DNA of 64,000 nt, from the NCBI RefSeq assembly GCF_047149785.1, contig NZ_BAAGBE010000001.1, positions 3,410,001-3,474,000 of the forward strand, given 5' to 3'. Both the position numbers and the translations under genes were made by a program. The stretch is from Nitrobacter sp047149785 (lineage in GTDB: Bacteria; Pseudomonadota; Alphaproteobacteria; Rhizobiales; Xanthobacteraceae). Positions 1-8,520 of the stretch are shown here, in pieces (positions within the stretch are counted from its first letter, which is position 1; each line of letters begins with the position of its first letter). The notes beneath the pieces are model-generated. The model saw nothing but the letters and a program-made list of their open reading frames with translations. It was not told the origin of the DNA and did not search any database.

Positions 1-265
1 TCCGGTCATGGGTGTCCCTTTTCGGCGCGATCGGACGCGTTTACAGGAGGATCGGTTGCGTTCTCCTTTCACCAATCAAATAATGTGCCGGGTTTCGGGG
101 ATCGTGATCGGGACGCGCCATTAACCATTGAATGGATCGCCGGTGTGCGCGAACCGGTTGTCATGCCTCGCGAGGGCGGGATATCCAGGACCCCTGCCTT
201 TGGAATCATTGAAACCCGCTTTTACTGAATCACCCGCTTTCGCGGGTGATGACGGAACCGAAACG
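1..265. other. Leader region before hrpB with a REP-like hairpin
   Basis: No convincing gene is seen here. An open frame runs from 128 into hrpB, but the part before 266 does not resemble HrpB and contains a short palindrome (arms 230-237 and 242-249, tcacccgc/gcgggtga) of the kind scattered between genes in this window. I treat this stretch as intergenic repeat and hrpB leader. Nothing else is recognised in the first 127 bases. Confidence 0.4.
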
Positions 266-2906
266 GTGATCCGAGAATTCGCCACGCCGCTCCCGATCGA
301 CGCTGTGCTCGACGAACTCGGACGAGCGCTCGCCGCGCGCAATACGGCCGTGCTGGTGGCGCCGCCCGGCGCGGGCAAGACGACGCGGGTGCCGCTGGCG
401 CTGCTCGATGCGCCCTGGGCCGCGGGCAGGAAGATCATCGTGCTGGAGCCGCGCCGGATCGCGGCGCGCGCCAGCGCGGAGCGAATGGCGCAAACGCGGG
501 GCGAGCGCGCAGGCGAAACGGTCGGCTATCGCGTGCGCTTCGGCTCGAAAGTGTCGCGCGCAACCCGCATCGAAGTCGTCACCGAGGGAATCTTCTCGCG
601 GCAGATTCTCGACGACCCGGAACTGACCGGCATCGCAGCGGTGCTGTTCGACGAGTTTCACGAACGCTCGCTCGACGCCGACATGGGACTTGCGCTGGCG
701 CGCGACGTACAGGCCGGACTGCGCGAGGATTTGCGCATCCTGGTGATGTCCGCGACCATCGACGGCGCGCGTGTCGCAAAGCTGCTCGGCGATGCGCCGG
801 TCATCGAAAGCGAGGGCCGCGCTTTTCCGATCGAGACGCGCTATCTCGGCCGCAGGCCCGACGCGCCGCTCGAACGGCAGGTGGCCGACGCGATCGCCAT
901 GGCGCTGCGCGCCGATGCCGGCTCGGTGCTGGCATTTCTGCCGGGAGCGGCCGAAATCCGCCGCACGCAAAATATGCTCGCTGAACGGGTTCACGACGCA
1001 TCCGTCGAGATCGTTCCGCTGTTCGGCGCGCTCGACGCCGCGGTGCAGGACCGCGCCATCGCGCCGGCGCCGCGAGGCCATCGCAAGGTGGTGCTGGCGA
1101 CGTCGATCGCGGAGACGTCGCTGACGATCGAGGGGGTCCGTATCGTGGTGGATTCCGGCCTGGCGCGGGTGCCGCGCTACTGAGCCCGACATCGGCCTGA
1201 CGCGGCTCGAAACCGTGCGCGCCTCGCTCGCCGCGGTGGATCAGCGCCGCGGCCGCGCCGGCCGCACCGAGCCCGGCCTGTGTTATCGGCTCTGGGACGA
1301 GCCGCAGACCGCCTCGCTCGCCGCTTACACGCAGCCCGAGATTCTCAGCGCCGATCTGTCGACGCTGGTGCTCGATCTCGCGCAGTGGGGCGTGGGCGAT
1401 CCGGCGACGCTGACGTTTCTTGACCCCCCACCGGTCCCCGCCTTGAACGAGGCGCGCACCCTGTTGCGCGAACTCGGCGCGCTTGATGGCGACGGCCGCA
1501 TCACCGACGAGGGCAAAAGCCTGCGCGCGCTGGCGCTGCCGCCGCGGCTCGCGCGCATGATCGTCGATTCGCATCGGCTCGGCGCGGGCCGCGAGGCCGC
1601 CGACATCGCGGCTGTTCTGACCGAGCGCGGCCTCGGCGGCGACAGCATCGATCTCGACGCGCGGCTCGATAATTTCCGTCGCGACCGCTCCCCTCGCGCC
1701 TCGGGCGCAAGGCAGCTCGCCGAGCGATGGGCGTCGCAGATGGCGGCTGCGGAAAACGGCACGAAGGCCACGGCGCATTTACCGACGCGCGGCGTGCAGA
1801 CGCCTCTTTCTCCCTCCCCCGCGAGCGGGGGAGGGTTGGGGAGGGGGCAAGCAACATATCCGGATCTACCCTCCTCCCGAACCGCTGCGCGGTCCGACCT
1901 CTCCCGCAAGGGGGAAGGTGACACGGAAATTTCGACCGGCATGATGCTCGCGCTCGCATTCCCCGATCGCGTGGCGCGCAATCGCGGCAACGGCTCGTTC
2001 GTGCTCGCCAATGGCCGCGGCGCGTCGGTCGATCCGGCCTCCCGCCTGGCGCGAGACCCCTTCATCACGGTTGCCGAACTGACCGGAACCGCCGCCAACG
2101 GCCGCATCCTGCTGGCCGCGCCGATCGCGCAGGCCGACATCGAGGCTCGTTTCGCCGACCAGATCGAGGCCGATGATGAGGTCACGTTCGACCGCGCGGC
2201 GATGGCGTTGCGGGCGCGCCGCCGGAAACGGCTGCATGCGATCACGCTCTCCGAGGCGCCGCTGGCGGTCGTTCCTTCGCCGGAGACCGCGCGCATCCTC
2301 GCGGAAGGACTGATGGGTGCGGGACCGGACCGCCTGCCGTGGTCGAAATCGCTCAAGCAATGGCGCGACCGGGTGATGTTCCTGCGCAGGGCGGAAGGCC
2401 GGAAGGGACTCGATGAGTGGCCCGATCTCTCCGATGCCGGACTTGCCGCCGAAGCCGAAAGCTGGCTGGTGCCCGCGCTGTCCGACAAGACATCGCTGAA
2501 GGATTTCTCCGCGAGCGATCTCTCGGACGCGCTGATGGCGCTGTTGCCGTGGAGTTTGCGCGCACGGCTGGAGCGGGAGGCGCCGACGCATTTCGAGGCT
2601 CCGACCGGCACGATGCTGGCGATCGACTATGGAGCGGAGCAGGGGCCGACCATCGCCGTCCGGTTGCAGGAATTGTTCGGCCTGACGGCGCACCCGACGA
2701 TCGCGCAAGGCAAGGTGCCGCTGGTTCTGGAATTGCTGTCGCCGGCGCATCGTCCGGTGCAGGTGACGCGCGACCTGCCCGGATTTTGGCGCGGCAGCTA
2801 TGCTGGGGTACGCTCCGATCTGCGCGGGCGCTATCCCCGGCATCCCTGGCCGGAAGATCCGGCGAACGCGCCGCCGACACGCCGGGTCAAGCCGCGCGGG
2901 ACCTGA
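266..2906 (+). pseudogene. hrpB: ATP-dependent helicase HrpB, frameshifted at 1181
   Basis: DEAH-box helicase of the HrpB family, a non-essential RNA helicase in other bacteria. The first frame (GTG 266 to TGA 1181-1183) carries Walker A PPGAGKTT, the DEFH box, SAT and the IAETSLTI motif. The rest (motif VI QRRGRAGR, helicase-associated and HrpB C-terminal regions) continues in another frame to 2906. At 1171-1190 the family sequence ...RVPRY-EPDIGLTR is restored by dropping one T at 1181, so this is a +1 indel that creates an in-frame TGA. GTG 266 is preferred because residues from there (VIREFATPLPIDAVL) match the family start, while the upstream extension is repeat-like. A second oddity is an in-frame insertion of repeat DNA near 1745-1930. 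Either a true pseudogene or a sequencing error; the identity of the gene is certain. Confidence 0.85.
1800..1925. repeat. REP-type palindromes inserted in frame inside hrpB
   Basis: Two GC-rich palindromic units lie back to back within the coding sequence: arms 1812-1820 and 1827-1835 (ccctccccc/gggggaggg), then a second unit around 1869-1918 with cctctcccgcaagggg-like arms. They look like intergenic REP elements but are translated here as a Ser/Pro/Gly/Arg-rich insert. Flanking HrpB sequence (ARQLAERWASQ before, STGMMLALAFPDR after) stays in one frame, so the insert is a multiple of three. Confidence 0.7.
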
Positions 2907-2988
2907 AGGCTCGCGTATCCGGGAACCCGTGCTGTCGACGCAGCGTTGGCCACGACATCTCGCCCCGAGGCTCCCATCCGAGGCTCCC

Positions 2989-3699
2989 ATGGACATGCCC
3001 CTGCAACCGACCTGGCCTGATATCGCGATCCGTCTCGCCTTGACCATGGTCGCCGGCGGCATCGTTGGCCTGGACCGGAGCACGCGCGGACACGCGGCCG
3101 GATTTCGCACCACCATTCTGGTGGGACTCGCCGCCTCGGTCGCCATGATCCAGGCCAACATCCTGCTGGCGGCGAGCGGCAGGACGGCGGCGTCCTTTGC
3201 CGAGATGGATGTCATGCGTTTGCCGCTCGGCATCCTGACCGGCGTCGGCTTCATCGGCGCCGGGACCATCTTCAAGAAAGGCGATCTCATCACCGGCGTC
3301 ACCACCGCGGCGACGTTGTGGCTGATCACGGTGATCGGTCTCTGCCTGGGCGGCGGTCAACTGGTGCTTGGCGCCGCCGCGACGGTGCTGGCGGTCATGA
3401 CTCTCTGGGCGCTGAAATGGGTCGACTATGTCATCCCTCGCGAGCACCGCGTCCGGGTGGTGGTCGCAGCCGATGCAGACATGCGAGCGATCGTCGAACT
3501 GCCGCGCCTGATCGGAGGCTTCGGCTATCACGCCCGCTTCGCCGATGTGAAACGGCAGGATGACGGGTCGATCGATTGTTCATTCGATGTCTCGTGGCGG
3601 CGCGCCGAGCGATCGGTACGGCCGACCGATCTGCTGGCGCTGATCCGCAAGAGCTATGAGATCAAGGCGTTCGCCTTGAGCACGGAAGACGGCCGCTAG
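2989..3699 (+). CDS. MgtC/SapB family membrane protein
   Basis: A 236-residue MgtC-like inner-membrane protein. MgtC proteins are linked to growth under low Mg2+ and, in pathogens, to macrophage survival; some modulate F1Fo ATPase. The N-terminal half has four to five hydrophobic helices with the family signature GGIVGLDRSTRG followed by a GFRTTILVG segment, then GVGFIGAGTIFK and TTAATLW. The C-terminal ~85 residues form a soluble, ACT-like domain as in longer MgtC proteins. I chose ATG 2989 (MDMPLQPTWPD) because translation upstream is arginine/proline-rich and not family-like. The start lies directly after a short direct duplication (aggctcccat twice, 2969-2990). It follows hrpB by 82 bases and may share its transcript. 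Confidence 0.88.
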   Translation: MDMPLQPTWPDIAIRLALTMVAGGIVGLDRSTRGHAAGFRTTILVGLAASVAMIQANILLAASGRTAASFAEMDVMRLPLGILTGVGFIGAGTIFKKGDLITGVTTAATLWLITVIGLCLGGGQLVLGAAATVLAVMTLWALKWVDYVIPREHRVRVVVAADADMRAIVELPRLIGGFGYHARFADVKRQDDGSIDCSFDVSWRRAERSVRPTDLLALIRKSYEIKAFALSTEDGR

Positions 3700-3700
3700 G

Positions 3701-3746
3701 GCATGATTTCCGGAAAGTGAAAGTGGTTTTCGGGTAAGATCATGCT
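3701..3746. repeat. GCATGATC-type palindromic repeat, copy 1
   Basis: A 46-base imperfect palindrome beginning gcatgat and ending atcatgct with a central aagtg/ggttttcg core. Related copies occur at 12501-12550, 30599-30645 and 33630-33680. It lies just after the mgtC-like stop and may act as a transcript 3' end, though it has no T-run. Confidence 0.75.
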
Positions 3747-3921
3747 GGCGCAGGATGACGGAAGCGTGCAGCGGGTTGTCGATGCGCGCCATGGATTTCG
3801 CATTAACGCTTCGCTCATCCTTTTCCCAAATAAAGAGCCTCACGGCCGTTACGGGTTACGGCCGGCCGATGACCGCGCGTAAGATCGCGACGGCCGTTTC
3901 GTTTGTCAGTGAGTGTGCGCC

Positions 3922-4434
3922 ATGCGTAATCTGATGATCTTTGCCGCGCTTCTTGTCGGAGCCGGCACCTACATGGCGCAACTGGCCGACAAGATGACCG
4001 CAACCGCGGCGGCGCGGGCGACGACACCCGTGCAGCAGGCGACGTTCGAGGATAACGCCGGTCGCCGCAGCGTCAGCATCGCGCGCGATGGCCGTGGTCA
4101 CTTCCAGACCGAAGCCCGGATCGACGGCCAGCGCGTCGGCTTCATGGTCGATACCGGGGCGTCGGTGATCGCGCTCAATGAAAGTTCAGCCGCGCGGATC
4201 GGCGTGCGGCCCTCGCAGAACGATTACGACGCGACGGTGACAACGGCCAACGGCAAGGTCAAGGCGGCGCGCACCCGGCTCGCCATGGTCGACGTCGGCG
4301 GGCTGATCGTGCGCGACGTTGACGCCATGGTGCTGCCCGACGAGGCGCTGTCGGAGAACCTGCTCGGCCTGTCGTTTCTGTCGAAACTCAGGCGCTTCGA
4401 ATACGCCAACGGCCGCATGGTGCTGGAACAATAG
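3922..4434 (+). CDS. TIGR02281-type clan AA aspartic protease, membrane-anchored
   Basis: A 170-residue retropepsin-like protease. The N-terminus (MRNLMIFAALLVGAGTYMAQ) is a signal anchor, and the protease domain (about residues 55-170) carries the catalytic motif FMVDTGASVIALN, the flap-like region and the LLGLSFLSKL motif typical of the TIGR02281 group. It is therefore probably an envelope-exposed single-domain aspartyl protease acting as a dimer; its substrate is unknown. ATG 3922 is preferred over GTG 3913 as the better start of the hydrophobic segment. The gene stands alone between a repeat and the phosphomutase gene. Confidence 0.85.
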   Translation: MRNLMIFAALLVGAGTYMAQLADKMTATAAARATTPVQQATFEDNAGRRSVSIARDGRGHFQTEARIDGQRVGFMVDTGASVIALNESSAARIGVRPSQNDYDATVTTANGKVKAARTRLAMVDVGGLIVRDVDAMVLPDEALSENLLGLSFLSKLRRFEYANGRMVLEQ

Positions 4435-4598
4435 GCTGAGGCCGCCGTTGTCGAGGTCGCAGGCCACGCGCGCTGCCGTGGCGCTGCGAATTATGCCGCA
4501 ATTGCCTCTCACAAACCCGCTCCCGCATTTCCGGCAGCCACGGCATTTCAAGGCTGCGCTTTTTATGTTCCTGCCCTTATCCTGACGAGGCCATCTGC

Positions 4599-6098
4599 AT
4601 GTTTCCGAAGCCGAAACCCGTTCTGGCGCCGAATACCTATGCCTACGAATCCGAGCCGATGGTGAAGGCGACCGGCTTTCGCGAATACGACGCGCGCTGG
4701 CTGTTCGGCAAGGAAATCAACCTGATGGGCATTCAGGCGCTGGGCATGGGGCTCGGCACGCTGATTGGCGAGCTCGGCCAGAACAAGGACATCGTCACCG
4801 GGCACGATTTCCGCAGCTATTCGTCGTCCATCAAATACGCGTTGATCTCGGGCCTTCTGGCGTCCGGCTGCAAGGTCCACGACATCGGACTGTGCATGAC
4901 GCCGATGGCGTATTTCGCGCAGTTCGAACTCGACGTCCCCTGCGTCGCCATGGTGACGGCCTCGCACAACGACAACGGCTGGACCGGCGTCAAGATGGGC
5001 GCCAACCGGCCGCTGACCTTCGGACCCGACGAGATGAACCGGCTGAAGGAGATCGTGCTCGGCGCCACCTTCGCCGACGGGACCGGCGGCTCCTATCAGT
5101 TTCACGAGAATTTTCCGGCGCGCTATATCGCCGACCTGACGAAGCGGCCGAAGCTGAAGCGCAAGCTGAAAGTCGTGGTGGCCTGCGGCAACGGCACCGC
5201 GGGCGCCTTCGCGCCGAAGGTGATGGAGGCGATCGGCTGCGAGGTGATCCCGCTGGACACCGAACTCGATCACACCTTCCCGAAGTACAATCCGAATCCC
5301 GAAGACATGAAGATGCTGCACGCGATCCGAGACGCGGTGCTGGAGCACAAGGCCGATGCCGGCCTCGGCTTCGACGGCGACGGGGATCGCTGCGGCGTGG
5401 TCGACAACACCGGCGAGGAAATCTTCGCCGACAAGGTCGGCGTGATGCTGGCGCGCGACATGTCGGCGATCCACAAGGATGCGCATTTCGTGGTCGACGT
5501 GAAGTCGACGGGTCTGTTCGTCACCGATCCGGTCTTGCAGAAGCAGGGCGCCAAGGTGACCTACTGGAAAACCGGCCATTCCTATATGAAGCGGCGCACC
5601 AACGAACTCGGCGCGCTCGCCGGTTTCGAGAAATCCGGCCACTTCTTCTTCAACGCGCCGATGGGCCGCGGTTACGATGACGGCCTGATCTCGGCGATTG
5701 CAATCTGCGAGATGCTCGACCGCGCTCCGGGAAAATCGTTGGCCGACCTGAAGGACGCCTTGCCCAAGACATGGTCGTCGCCGACCATGTCGCCGCATTG
5801 CGCCGACGAAGCCAAATACGGCATCGTCGACAGCGTGGTGAAACATTTCGAGACCGCCAGCGCCAACGGCGACAAGGTGGCGGGACAGCCGATCCGCGAT
5901 CTCGTCACCGTCAACGGTGTCCGGGTCACAGCGGAGGATGGAAGCTGGGGTCTTGTGCGGGCGTCGTCGAACAAGCCCGAACTGGTGGTGGTGGTGGAAA
6001 GCCCGGTCTCCGAGCAGCGCATGCACGACATGTTCGAGGCGATGGACAGCGTGCTGCGCACCCATCCCGAAGTCGGCGAATACAATCAGAAGATTTGA
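4599..6098 (+). CDS. Phosphomannomutase/phosphoglucomutase
   Basis: A 499-residue alpha-D-phosphohexomutase interconverting the 1- and 6-phosphates of mannose or glucose, feeding GDP-mannose or UDP-glucose to polysaccharide and LPS synthesis. The catalytic phosphoserine loop is TASHND (residues 120-125, Ser122; the usual motif is TASHNP). The Mg2+ loop DGDGDR is at 259-264, the sugar-binding loop GFEKSGHF at 341-348, and a C-terminal phosphate-binding RASSNKPE near 470. The Asp in place of Pro after the active serine is a deviation I note without knowing its effect. Length is slightly above the usual ~460. It cannot be called a glucose or mannose enzyme from sequence alone. Confidence 0.92.
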   Translation: MFPKPKPVLAPNTYAYESEPMVKATGFREYDARWLFGKEINLMGIQALGMGLGTLIGELGQNKDIVTGHDFRSYSSSIKYALISGLLASGCKVHDIGLCMTPMAYFAQFELDVPCVAMVTASHNDNGWTGVKMGANRPLTFGPDEMNRLKEIVLGATFADGTGGSYQFHENFPARYIADLTKRPKLKRKLKVVVACGNGTAGAFAPKVMEAIGCEVIPLDTELDHTFPKYNPNPEDMKMLHAIRDAVLEHKADAGLGFDGDGDRCGVVDNTGEEIFADKVGVMLARDMSAIHKDAHFVVDVKSTGLFVTDPVLQKQGAKVTYWKTGHSYMKRRTNELGALAGFEKSGHFFFNAPMGRGYDDGLISAIAICEMLDRAPGKSLADLKDALPKTWSSPTMSPHCADEAKYGIVDSVVKHFETASANGDKVAGQPIRDLVTVNGVRVTAEDGSWGLVRASSNKPELVVVVESPVSEQRMHDMFEAMDSVLRTHPEVGEYNQKI

Positions 6099-6103
6099 CG
6101 CGG

Positions 6104-6176
6104 ATGTCATTGCCGGACTTGATCCGGCAATCCATCAGGCGATGGATACGCGGGTCAAGCCCGCGTATGACGATTG
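6104..6176. repeat. REP-like palindromes after the phosphomutase gene
   Basis: Two short palindromes, attgccggac-ttgatccggcaat and gcgggtcaagcccgc, followed by gtatgacgatt. The same building blocks recur at 22016-22125, 27692-27806 and 29113-29230. The repeat lies between convergent genes and could serve as a bidirectional 3' end. Confidence 0.6.
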
Positions 6177-6182
6177 AAATCG

Positions 6183-6692
6183 CTACACCACACTCACCGC
6201 CGGCACCGGCAGCGCCGTCACCGATTTGATCTTCTCCATCGCGAAACGCGAGGTGACGTTCTTCAGCGCCACGGCGCTGATCAGCTTCTTGTAAAAAAGA
6301 TCGTAGCTCGCCATGTCGGCGACCACGACGCGCAGCATGTAGTCGACGTCGCCCGCCATGCGGTAAAGCTCCATCACCTCGGGCATGGCGCTGACCGCAT
6401 CGGCGAACGTCTTCAGCCAGGCATCGGAATGGTCGCCGCTCTCCACCGACACGAACACCGAAATGCCGAGTCCGATCTTGTTCTGATCGACCAGCGCCAC
6501 CCGGCGCAGGATGATGCCGTCGGCTTCGAGCCTTTGAATCCGCTTCCAGCAGGGCGTCGAGGACAACCCGACCCGGTCGCCGATCTCGGCCACGGAGAGG
6601 GATGCATCCTCCTGAAGCACGGTCAGGATCTTGCGGTCGATGGCGTCGAGACGACGGCCGGACTCAGAGGTCTGGAGGGCGAGATCGCTCAT
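6183..6692 (-). CDS. Lrp/AsnC family transcriptional regulator
   Basis: A 169-residue feast/famine regulator. The N-terminal helix-turn-helix spans about residues 16-70 (LDAIDRKILTVLQEDASLS... with CWKRIQRLE as recognition helix), and the C-terminal RAM/Lrp effector domain covers 75-155. These proteins form dimers and octamers that respond to amino acids. The target is not evident: the gene is followed on the same strand by nothing, and upstream lies the PfkB kinase gene in the same direction with an AT-rich 81-base gap. Autoregulation through that gap is likely for the family. Confidence 0.9.
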   Translation of the reverse strand: MSDLALQTSESGRRLDAIDRKILTVLQEDASLSVAEIGDRVGLSSTPCWKRIQRLEADGIILRRVALVDQNKIGLGISVFVSVESGDHSDAWLKTFADAVSAMPEVMELYRMAGDVDYMLRVVVADMASYDLFYKKLISAVALKNVTSRFAMEKIKSVTALPVPAVSVV

Positions 6693-6773
6693 GATTAGAA
6701 CATTGTTCCAATATGGAAGTTATTCAACCTCATATATAGAAAAATATTCCAATGCAAGGGCGGTCGCTCTGCA
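6693..6773 (-). promoter_or_regulatory. AT-rich upstream region of the lrp-like gene
   Basis: This 81-base gap is markedly AT-rich against its surroundings. It holds an imperfect dyad gaacattgttc (6698-6708) very near the start codon and a repeated ttccaat motif (6706 and about 6749). Lrp-type regulators usually bind such AT-rich dyads and control their own genes, so this is a reasonable operator candidate; the exact promoter boxes are not clear. Confidence 0.4.
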
Positions 6774-7721
6774 CTAAGCAGAGGTCGGGGCAGCTTCTCT
6801 CAAAAACGCTTCCACTTCAGAACGTTGCGGGCAGGCGAAGGCGCCGCCGAAGCGGGTGCATTTGATCGCGGCGGCGGCGGAGGCGAATCGGAGCGCCTCC
6901 TTTATCTTCTGGTTTTCGGTCATGGCGAGGGCGAACGCGCCATGAAACACGTCCCCGGCTCCCAGCGTGTCCACGGTCTGGACCGGAAAGGCCGGCGTTT
7001 CCCGAAGCGCGCCGTTGGAATCGAGCCACAACGTGCCCTGCGGTCCGCGCGTTCCGGCAAGAAAGGACGAGGTGAGCCCGGCGAGCGTCCGCAGCGCCGC
7101 CGCATCGTCGTCGGTGCCGGCTGTGGCCTGAAGCGCTTCGCTGGAGAAAATCAGATGCGACGATGCGGTCAGCAGGCCGCCGCGCATCGGCATGGCGCTG
7201 TCGATATCGACGACGACGGGAATGCCGCGCCGGCGCGCCTCCGTGCAGAGATCGGTGCAGAAGGGCGCGCAGCGACTCTCGACCAGGATGGCGTCGCAGC
7301 CGGTGAGCAGCCGCTCGGTGTCGGGCAGGCGCACTTTCCACAATTCGGGATCGCGGAAGGTAATGATGGTGCGCTCGCCGCCGGGATCGATCATGACGCT
7401 GGAGATCGGCGTCACCAGAGCCGGCATGTGGACGATGTCCTGCATCGCGATGCCGAGTTCCGCCGCCTTGTCGAAGATGTAGCGGCTGGAGGTCTCGCCG
7501 GCGTCGCCCATGGGGCCGCAGAACGACGCGTGGCCGCCGAGCCTGGAGATGGCGACCGCCGCGTTGAGCGCGTTGCCGCCGGCGATTTCCTCGAAGCGCT
7601 CGGCGCCGATCTTGAAGCCGCGTTCCGGCAGGCCCTGAATATGAAAGGTCAGATCGCGCACCGGTATCCCGACGCACAGGATGCGTGGCAGGCGCTTGGG
7701 CGCGGCGTCACGAAAGTTCAT
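6774..7721 (-). CDS. PfkB family sugar kinase
   Basis: A 315-residue ribokinase-fold kinase phosphorylating a sugar or nucleoside with ATP. It has the N-terminal GGNALNAAVAISRLG region (PfkB signature 1 area) and the signature 2 motif DTLGAGDVFHGAFA with the catalytic Asp. The substrate cannot be assigned. I prefer the ATG at 7721 (MNFRDAAPKR), which has aaggga 8 bases upstream, over the ATG at 7754, which has no Shine-Dalgarno sequence. It is followed by the lrp-like gene on the same strand, 81 bases away. Confidence 0.88.
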   Translation of the reverse strand: MNFRDAAPKRLPRILCVGIPVRDLTFHIQGLPERGFKIGAERFEEIAGGNALNAAVAISRLGGHASFCGPMGDAGETSSRYIFDKAAELGIAMQDIVHMPALVTPISSVMIDPGGERTIITFRDPELWKVRLPDTERLLTGCDAILVESRCAPFCTDLCTEARRRGIPVVVDIDSAMPMRGGLLTASSHLIFSSEALQATAGTDDDAAALRTLAGLTSSFLAGTRGPQGTLWLDSNGALRETPAFPVQTVDTLGAGDVFHGAFALAMTENQKIKEALRFASAAAAIKCTRFGGAFACPQRSEVEAFLREAAPTSA

Positions 7722-7763
7722 CGCTGGTTCCCTTGTCGTCTCCGCAACCGACATTCTAACGGT

Positions 7764-8180
7764 CTAACCGAATCCTGTCCTCCGCCTGATCGCCCCCATG
7801 AGCGCCTCAAGTTCCGCCGCATCGTAGTCGAGCGCGGGCGCCGCCCCCCAGACCGGGCGGGGCCATGCGGCGTCTCCTCTGCGGCGCGCGATGATATGGA
7901 CGTGGAGCTGCGGCACCTGATTGCCGAGTGCGGCCACATTGAGCTTGTCGCAACCCGTGACGTCCTTGAGCGCTTCGCAGACCTCACCGATCTCCGTCAT
8001 CAGGCTTGCGCGGTCGTCGCGATCGAGGTCGATGATCTCGACCGCTCCGGCCCGTCTTGGCACCAGAATGAGCCAGGGATAGTTGGCGTCCTTGTTGAGC
8101 AGGAGTCGGCTGAGCGGCAGGTCGCCGATGCCGACCGCGTCATTGTCGAGCTGCGGGTGAAGCGACCAGGCCTCGGACAT
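7764..8180 (-). CDS. HIT domain protein
   Basis: A 138-residue histidine-triad hydrolase acting on nucleotide phosphoanhydride or phosphoramidate bonds. The active-site strand reads QLHVHIIAR, a variant of the H-x-H-x-H triad in which the first His is Gln, followed by an AWPRPVWG segment I associate with alphaproteobacterial members. The start at 8180 (MSEAWSLHPQLD) matches the family; the longer reading frame to 8330 overlaps the SRP RNA region antisense and is rejected. Divergent from ffs/dnaX. Confidence 0.88.
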   Translation of the reverse strand: MSEAWSLHPQLDNDAVGIGDLPLSRLLLNKDANYPWLILVPRRAGAVEIIDLDRDDRASLMTEIGEVCEALKDVTGCDKLNVAALGNQVPQLHVHIIARRRGDAAWPRPVWGAAPALDYDAAELEALMGAIRRRTGFG

Positions 8181-8313
8181 CGTTTGCGGCCACTTTTTTG
8201 AGGAGTGCCGAGGCAAACTGGCCCGACGATTCACGAAGGTCAATGGCCCGGAACGGAATGCCGCGGCCGCTTGCTTTCCGGTCCTTTTGGCCCCAAATAG
8301 AGACCGGGAGATT

Positions 8314-8408
8314 GGCGGTGGACGAGCCACTCGCCAACCGGGTCAGGTCCGGAAGGAAGCAGCCCTAACGAGGTCCGGATCGGGTCGCTCGTCAGTCTCC
8401 TACCTGTT
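8314..8408 (+). ncRNA. ffs: Signal recognition particle RNA (4.5S type)
   Basis: The conserved SRP domain IV is visible: ggtcaggtccggaaggaagc at 8341-8360, then agccctaacgagg, with the GGAA tetraloop and asymmetric loop. The flanking stem pairs gacgagc (8321-8327) with gctcgtc (8387-8393), and the outer ends ggtgg (8317-8321) can pair with ctacc (8400-8404). Size (~95 nt) fits the bacterial small SRP RNA, which binds Ffh for co-translational targeting. Its position just before dnaX is the usual one in this group. Exact ends are estimates. Confidence 0.93.
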
Positions 8409-8520
8409 TTTGGCGAGCCATGTTTTTCGGGACTCTTGCCGGCGCCGATTCGGGCGCGGCCCGAAAGATCGCCCGTTGCTCCGCAAGCCGGCTTCGAGAG
8501 AGAAAATTGCGGATCGCTCA

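Noticed and set aside
1171..1190. RF2-like programmed frameshift in hrpB
   Set aside because: The codon before TGA is TAC, whose tRNA would pair poorly after a +1 slip, and no internal Shine-Dalgarno precedes it. HrpB is not known to use frameshifting.
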